The notes beneath the pieces were generated by a model. The model had not been told where the DNA came from. It saw only the letters and a program-made list of their open reading frames with translations, and made no database searches. Source: Nitrospira sp. (GTDB lineage Bacteria; Nitrospirota; JACRHL01). From it: 9,996 nt of DNA. Below, one piece after another: positions 6,646 through 9,996 of the stretch. A program made the translations under genes and the position numbers. The stretch covers positions 1 to 9,996 of the forward strand of contig JALWRU010000536.1 in assembly GCA_026994095.1 (NCBI GenBank), written 5' to 3'. The stretch's first letter is position 1. The number at the start of each line of letters is the position of its first letter.

Positions 6646-7590
6646 GTGGAGATTGTTCATTCAGTGGCCGAGGCCAGGCAGGTAGCCGGTGGCCGGGTAT
6701 TGGCCATCGGCAACTTTGACGGTGTGCATCTGGGCCACCGCAAGGTCATCAGCGCCGCCGTGGCCGAGGCCCGCGCGCTGGGTGCGCAGGCGGTGGCGTT
6801 GACCTTTGACCCGCACCCCATGGCGGTGCTGCGGCCCGACCTGGCCAAAGAGATGCTCACCTGTTTTGAGCAGAAGGCGGCACAGTTTGCCCGGTTGGGG
6901 GTCGATATGACCGTCTGCCTGCCGTTTGATCTCCACTTTGCCGAGCAGACCCCGGCCCAGTTTGCCGAGCGGGTACTGGTACCACTGCAAACCCGCACCA
7001 TTTTTGTGGGGGCCAACTACAAGTTTGGGAAAGGCCGCAGCGGCCATGTGGATACGCTGGTAACACTGGGCCAGACCCACGGCTTTGAAGTCCACCCCCA
7101 ATCGTTTTTTACCATCGATGGCCAGCGGGTCAGTTCGTCCCGTATCCGCGCTGCCCTGCGAGCGGGAGATGTGGCCGAGGCCGGGGCGCTGCTGTCCCGC
7201 CCCTACAGCATCAGCGGACCGGTAGTGGAGGGCAGCGCCCGTGGCCGGGAACTGGGGTATCGCACTGCCAATCTTGAGATTCCGGCAGTAATGGTGCCCA
7301 CCAACGGGGTCTACGCGGCACGGGTGGAGTTGCCGCCAGAGACCGACACTGATGGAACCGCCGCGCCGCTGGAGGCGATCGTCTACATCGGCACCCGCCC
7401 CACTTTTGAGGACGGCAGCCGCTTCATCGAGGTGCATCTGCTGGGCGAGAAGCGCGACCTGTACGGGCAGACCATTCAGGTCCATTTTGTCGACCGGGTA
7501 CGTTCAGAGATGACGTTTAATAGCGCCGACGCCCTCACCAGCCAGATCGCCGAAGACGTGCATCGGGCCGAACAGATGCTGTCCCGGTGA
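6646..7590 (+). CDS. ribF: Bifunctional riboflavin kinase / FAD synthetase
   Basis: RibF phosphorylates riboflavin to FMN and adenylylates FMN to FAD in the cytoplasm. The N-terminal FAD synthetase domain (about 1-185) shows IGNFDGVHLGHRKVI (21-35) with the HxGH-type nucleotide motif, LTFDPHP (52-58), VGANYKFGKGRSG (121-133) and VSSSRIRAAL (162-171). The C-terminal kinase domain has ISGPVVEGSARGRELGYRTAN (189-209 region), NGVYAARV (220-227), YIGTRPTF (247-254) and the probable catalytic Glu262 in IEVHLLG. The kinase motif normally reads PTAN; here it is RTAN, with Thr207 and Asn209 kept. The GTG at 6646 is preferred as start because MEIVHS begins where family proteins begin and gives 314 residues. 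A TTG at 6604 inside hemB would add 14 unlikely residues. No Shine-Dalgarno site is clear, and only 10 bases separate it from the hemB stop, so expression probably depends on upstream translation. Its stop overlaps tilS. Confidence 0.96.
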   Translation: MEIVHSVAEARQVAGGRVLAIGNFDGVHLGHRKVISAAVAEARALGAQAVALTFDPHPMAVLRPDLAKEMLTCFEQKAAQFARLGVDMTVCLPFDLHFAEQTPAQFAERVLVPLQTRTIFVGANYKFGKGRSGHVDTLVTLGQTHGFEVHPQSFFTIDGQRVSSSRIRAALRAGDVAEAGALLSRPYSISGPVVEGSARGRELGYRTANLEIPAVMVPTNGVYAARVELPPETDTDGTAAPLEAIVYIGTRPTFEDGSRFIEVHLLGEKRDLYGQTIQVHFVDRVRSEMTFNSADALTSQIAEDVHRAEQMLSR

Positions 7591-8978
7591 GCCCGTCAAG
7601 CCCTGCGCCGCTGGCGCGGCAGGTACTGGCCACCATCCGCGCCGAGGGCCTTATGGGTCGGGGCGATACCGTGCTGGTGGCGGTCTCTGGCGGGGTCGAT
7701 TCGGTAGTACTGCTGCACCTGCTGCACACACTGGCCAAGCCGTTACAGATCACCCTGCATGTGGCCCATCTGGACCACGGTCTGCGTGGTGATGCCAGCG
7801 CCACCGACCGGCGTTTTACCGAGCAGCTATGTGAGCGGCTCCGTCTGCCCATCACCTCTGCTCGGCAGGACTGCACCCCCCGAGCGGGCGAGTCACCCCA
7901 GCAGGCCGCCCGGCGGGTACGGCGACACTTTTTACAGACCGTGCAGCACGATGTAGGGGCACAGGTGATCGCCACCGGCCACCACGCGGACGATCAGGCC
8001 GAGACCGTACTCATGCGGTTGTTGAACGGTGCCGGTTTGACCGGGCTGGCGGCCATGCGACCGCGACAGGGGGACTATGTTCGCCCACTGTTATCCCTGC
8101 CGAAACAGCTCTTGACCGACTATGCCGCCGACAAGGATCTGCCCCATGTGCAAGATCTCTCCAACGACGATCCCCGCTACCTGCGCAACCGCCTCCGCTT
8201 GCAGGTGATGCCGCAGCTCAAGGCCATCAACCCCAACCTGCTGGATACGCTGGGACGACAGGCACGGCTGCTGGCCGAGGTCGATTCGCTGCTGTCCCCT
8301 ACCGTGGCCGAGACGCTGGCGAGCCTGCAACGGCCCGACGATCCATCGCTGGACCGGGCAGCGCTGGCGGCGCTGGCTCCCGGCATGGCCCGTCTGGTGC
8401 TGTTCGACTGGTTGCAACGCCATGCAGGCGGCTCCATTGCCACCTGTCATGTGGATGCGGTGTACGACATGGCCTGCGGTGCCACCGGGCGCGGCATCGA
8501 CCTGCCGGGAAGCCAACGGGCCGAGGCGGTGTATGACCGGCTGATGCTGCGCACCCCGCAGGTGGTGGTGGCGGAGCCGATTGTATTACAGGTGCCGGGC
8601 ACCACCCGCATCCCCTGGGCCGGGGTATCGGTGGAGGCCGAATTGACCTCTCACGGCCCCCGCACCGGCTGGCTGCGGTTTGACCCGGCATTGGCCGAAA
8701 CGCCATTGCTCGTGCGCGCTCGCCAGCCGGGGGACCGCTTTCAACCGGCGGGGATGGGCGGCCACAGCCGCAGCCTCAAACGGTTCTTGATCGACCGCAA
8801 AATCCCCCGCCATCTGCGCGACCGGGTGGCGCTGGTAACCCACCCTCACGGCATCGTCTGGGTGGTGGGCAACAGACAGGATGAGCGGTATGTGGTAAAA
8901 AGAGGGCTTTCATCGGCGCTGGCCATGCGAACCGTCCCGGATACGACTGCAAGCGCTGACACTCACCACCATTTTTGA
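7587..8978 (+). CDS. tilS: tRNA(Ile)-lysidine synthetase
   Basis: TilS attaches lysine to C34 of tRNA-Ile(CAU) using ATP, so the tRNA reads AUA and is charged with isoleucine. It is usually essential. The 463-residue protein is full length. The PP-loop SGGVDS is at 34-39, followed by HVAHLDHGLRG (58-68), TGHHADDQAET (130-140) with the following LMRLLNGAGLTGLAAM block, and the YLRNRLRLQVMPQL region (198-211). The C-terminal tRNA-binding domain is intact, with VRARQPGDRF (376-385) and SLKRFLIDRKIPRHLRDR (396-413). The start is a GTG overlapping the ribF stop in a GTGA junction. There is no evident Shine-Dalgarno site, so coupling to ribF is likely. hpt follows after 24 bases. A tilS-hpt-ftsH order is known from many bacteria, including Bacillus, and supports the call. 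Confidence 0.97.
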   Translation: MSPSSPAPLARQVLATIRAEGLMGRGDTVLVAVSGGVDSVVLLHLLHTLAKPLQITLHVAHLDHGLRGDASATDRRFTEQLCERLRLPITSARQDCTPRAGESPQQAARRVRRHFLQTVQHDVGAQVIATGHHADDQAETVLMRLLNGAGLTGLAAMRPRQGDYVRPLLSLPKQLLTDYAADKDLPHVQDLSNDDPRYLRNRLRLQVMPQLKAINPNLLDTLGRQARLLAEVDSLLSPTVAETLASLQRPDDPSLDRAALAALAPGMARLVLFDWLQRHAGGSIATCHVDAVYDMACGATGRGIDLPGSQRAEAVYDRLMLRTPQVVVAEPIVLQVPGTTRIPWAGVSVEAELTSHGPRTGWLRFDPALAETPLLVRARQPGDRFQPAGMGGHSRSLKRFLIDRKIPRHLRDRVALVTHPHGIVWVVGNRQDERYVVKRGLSSALAMRTVPDTTASADTHHHF

Positions 8979-9002
8979 CCCGTTAGTAAAGGGCCACACC
9001 CC

Positions 9003-9545
9003 ATGCATGCACGCTTTGGTAAAGCACTTATCGACACCCCCACCCTGCAGGACCGGGTGCAGCAGATCGGTCGCCAGATCAATCAGGACTACGCTGACCG
9101 GCGGGTGCTGATGATCGGGGTGCTTAAAGGGTCGATCCTGTTTTATGCCGATCTGGTGCGCGCCATCCGGGTGCCGGTGACCATGGATTTTGTCCACGCC
9201 ACCTCCTATCAGGGTCGCACCACCACCAGCGGCGAAGTGCGGCTGATGACCGACCCGGAGTACTTCGACAAGATGGAGGGCCGCCACGTCATCATTGTCG
9301 AAGACATCGTCGATACCGGCGTCACCATCCAGTACCTGCGTAAGAAAATCCTCGATCGGGGTCCGGCCTCACTGGCGGTCTGCACCCTGCTGGACAAGCC
9401 GGAGCGGCGGCGCATTGAGGTGAAGGTGGACTATGTGGGCTTCACCATTCCCGATGTGTTTGTGGTCGGTTACGGCATGGATCACGACGAGCGGTACCGC
9501 AACCTGCCCTACATTGCCGCGCTGGAGCAGGACGAAAGCGCTTGA
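9003..9545 (+). CDS. hpt: Hypoxanthine phosphoribosyltransferase
   Basis: Hpt transfers ribose-5-phosphate from PRPP to hypoxanthine, and often guanine, to form IMP or GMP in purine salvage. The 180-residue protein is of typical length. It has LKGSILFYADL (41-51), the flexible-loop region with ATSYQGRTTTSGEV (66-79), the PRPP-binding motif VIIVEDIVDTGVT (96-108) and DKPERRR (131-137). The purine-binding end follows with VGFTIPDVFVVGYGMDHDERY (145-165 region) and NLPYIAAL. The ATG has an AAAGGG site at 8988-8993 with nine bases of spacing. It lies between tilS and ftsH, the usual place for this gene. No intrinsic terminator follows, so read-through into ftsH is possible. Hypoxanthine versus guanine preference cannot be told from sequence by eye. 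Confidence 0.97.
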   Translation: MHARFGKALIDTPTLQDRVQQIGRQINQDYADRRVLMIGVLKGSILFYADLVRAIRVPVTMDFVHATSYQGRTTTSGEVRLMTDPEYFDKMEGRHVIIVEDIVDTGVTIQYLRKKILDRGPASLAVCTLLDKPERRRIEVKVDYVGFTIPDVFVVGYGMDHDERYRNLPYIAALEQDESA

Positions 9546-9587
9546 TTTTCGCCCGCTTGGCAGGCGCAACGACCTGAACCTATTAAG

Positions 9588-9616
9588 TTGTCTGACTTGG
9601 GGGGCTGTGCTACGAT
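9588..9616 (+). promoter_or_regulatory. Candidate extended -10 promoter for ftsH
   Basis: TTGTCT (9588-9593) and TACGAT (9611-9616) match -35 and -10 hexamers at four of six positions each, with an exact 17-base spacer. TG at 9608-9609 sits one base before the -10 hexamer, as in extended -10 promoters. Transcription would start near 9623 and leave a leader of about 40 bases. This is the best promoter-like pattern in the window. It would give ftsH its own transcription apart from the hem-ribF-tilS-hpt string. I see no CIRCE or sigma-32-like element. Confidence 0.55.
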
Positions 9617-9664
9617 CAGCAGGTTCCCCAATGCGGCGGCGAACCCTTTGGACATACGTCACGG

Positions 9665-9996
9665 ATGAATCCCAAACATAAAAATCTAGCACTCTGGATC
9701 GTGATCGGCCTGTTCATGATCCTGGTCATCAACCTGTTTAACGCGCCCCAGAGTCAGCCGGGCAAAGAGCTGGTTTTCAGCGACTTTGTGACCGCCATTG
9801 ACCAGGGCGACGTCGGCGAAGTCACCATCAAAGAGAAGTCCATCGTCGGGCGCATGAAAGACGGTACCCAGTTCCGTACCTATGCACCCACCGATTCGGG
9901 CATCATGGAGAAACTGCAAGCCCAGCAGGTGCGCATCACCGTGCGGCCTGCCGATAAAAGCCCCTGGTATGTGACCTTCCTGCTGTCCTGGGGACC
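9665..9996 (+). CDS. ftsH: ATP-dependent zinc metalloprotease FtsH, N-terminal part (cut by window edge)
   Basis: FtsH is a hexameric inner-membrane AAA+ protease that degrades misfolded membrane proteins and selected regulators. The reading frame runs from the ATG at 9665 to the right edge, 110 codons. It begins MNPKHKNLALWIVIGLFMIL, a first transmembrane segment at about 8-26. The periplasmic domain follows with LVFSDFVTAIDQGDVGEVTI (36-55 region), a GRMKDGTQFRTYAP strand pair and the MEKLQAQQVRITVRP stretch. The second membrane helix is just starting at WYVTFLLSW. The AAA+ ATPase and HEXXH zinc domains lie beyond the edge. The upstream ribosome-binding site is weak. The N-terminal pattern plus the tilS-hpt neighbourhood makes the call strong despite truncation. 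Confidence 0.93.
   Translation, partial: MNPKHKNLALWIVIGLFMILVINLFNAPQSQPGKELVFSDFVTAIDQGDVGEVTIKEKSIVGRMKDGTQFRTYAPTDSGIMEKLQAQQVRITVRPADKSPWYVTFLLSWG

Noticed and set aside
5739..7485. Long minus-strand open frames (5739-6437 and 6661-7485) opposite hemB and ribF
   Set aside because: Long antisense frames are common in GC-rich coding DNA. Neither shows family motifs or a ribosome-binding site, while the sense strand is full-length HemB and RibF.
2283..8530. Many copies of GGCCGAG on the plus strand, resembling a skewed signal or uptake sequence
   Set aside because: The copies I checked are Ala-Glu codons GCC GAG after a codon ending in G, so codon choice explains them; they are not enriched in the gaps.
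9576..9626. GAACCT and AGGTTC inverted pair flanking the ftsH promoter, with a small inner GCTG/CAGC pair
   Set aside because: Arms of six and four bases with a long spacer are expected by chance. There is no T tract and no known operator match.

Overview
The window looks like chromosomal core DNA from a GC-rich (roughly 60-65% by eye) Gram-negative bacterium. A ccsA/hemX-like gene next to hemA, a fused cobA-hemD gene inside the heme cluster, and the form of the ftsH N-terminus are most reminiscent of Desulfuromonas/Geobacter-type Desulfobacterota (former Deltaproteobacteria). This assignment is an inference from gene order and protein style, not from a search, and other deep proteobacterial lineages are possible.

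Layout: positions 1-565 hold the N-terminal part of an ammonium transporter (amtB) on the minus strand, cut by the left edge. A divergent regulatory gap follows (566-820) with two adjacent perfect dyads. All later genes are on the plus strand: a CcsA/HemX-family membrane protein (821-1633), hemA (1703-3040), hemC (3143-4096), fused cobA-hemD (4093-5670), hemB (5667-6635), ribF (about 6646-7590), tilS (7587-8978), hpt (9003-9545), and the start of ftsH (9665 to the right edge).

The hem genes cover most of the C5-pathway trunk: glutamyl-tRNA to glutamate semialdehyde (HemA), ALA to porphobilinogen (HemB), hydroxymethylbilane (HemC) and uroporphyrinogen III (HemD). The CobA half then methylates uroporphyrinogen III to precorrin-2, the entry to siroheme, cobalamin or heme d1. 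HemL (GSA aminomutase) is not in the window. ribF (FMN/FAD), tilS (lysidine in tRNA-Ile), hpt (purine salvage) and ftsH (membrane protease) follow with short gaps. Three junctions (hemC/cobA-hemD, cobA-hemD/hemB, ribF/tilS) are the same four-base GTGA start/stop overlap, which points to translational coupling. Plausible internal promoters sit before hemC and before ftsH.

Nothing here amounts to a clearly new biological system: there are no mobile elements, CRISPR arrays, RNA genes or orphan accessory genes. The points most worth a second look are the dyads in the divergent amtB/ccsA gap, an altered PTAN motif in RibF, the degenerate tryptophan motif in the CcsA-like protein, and the hairpin plus promoter between hemA and hemC.
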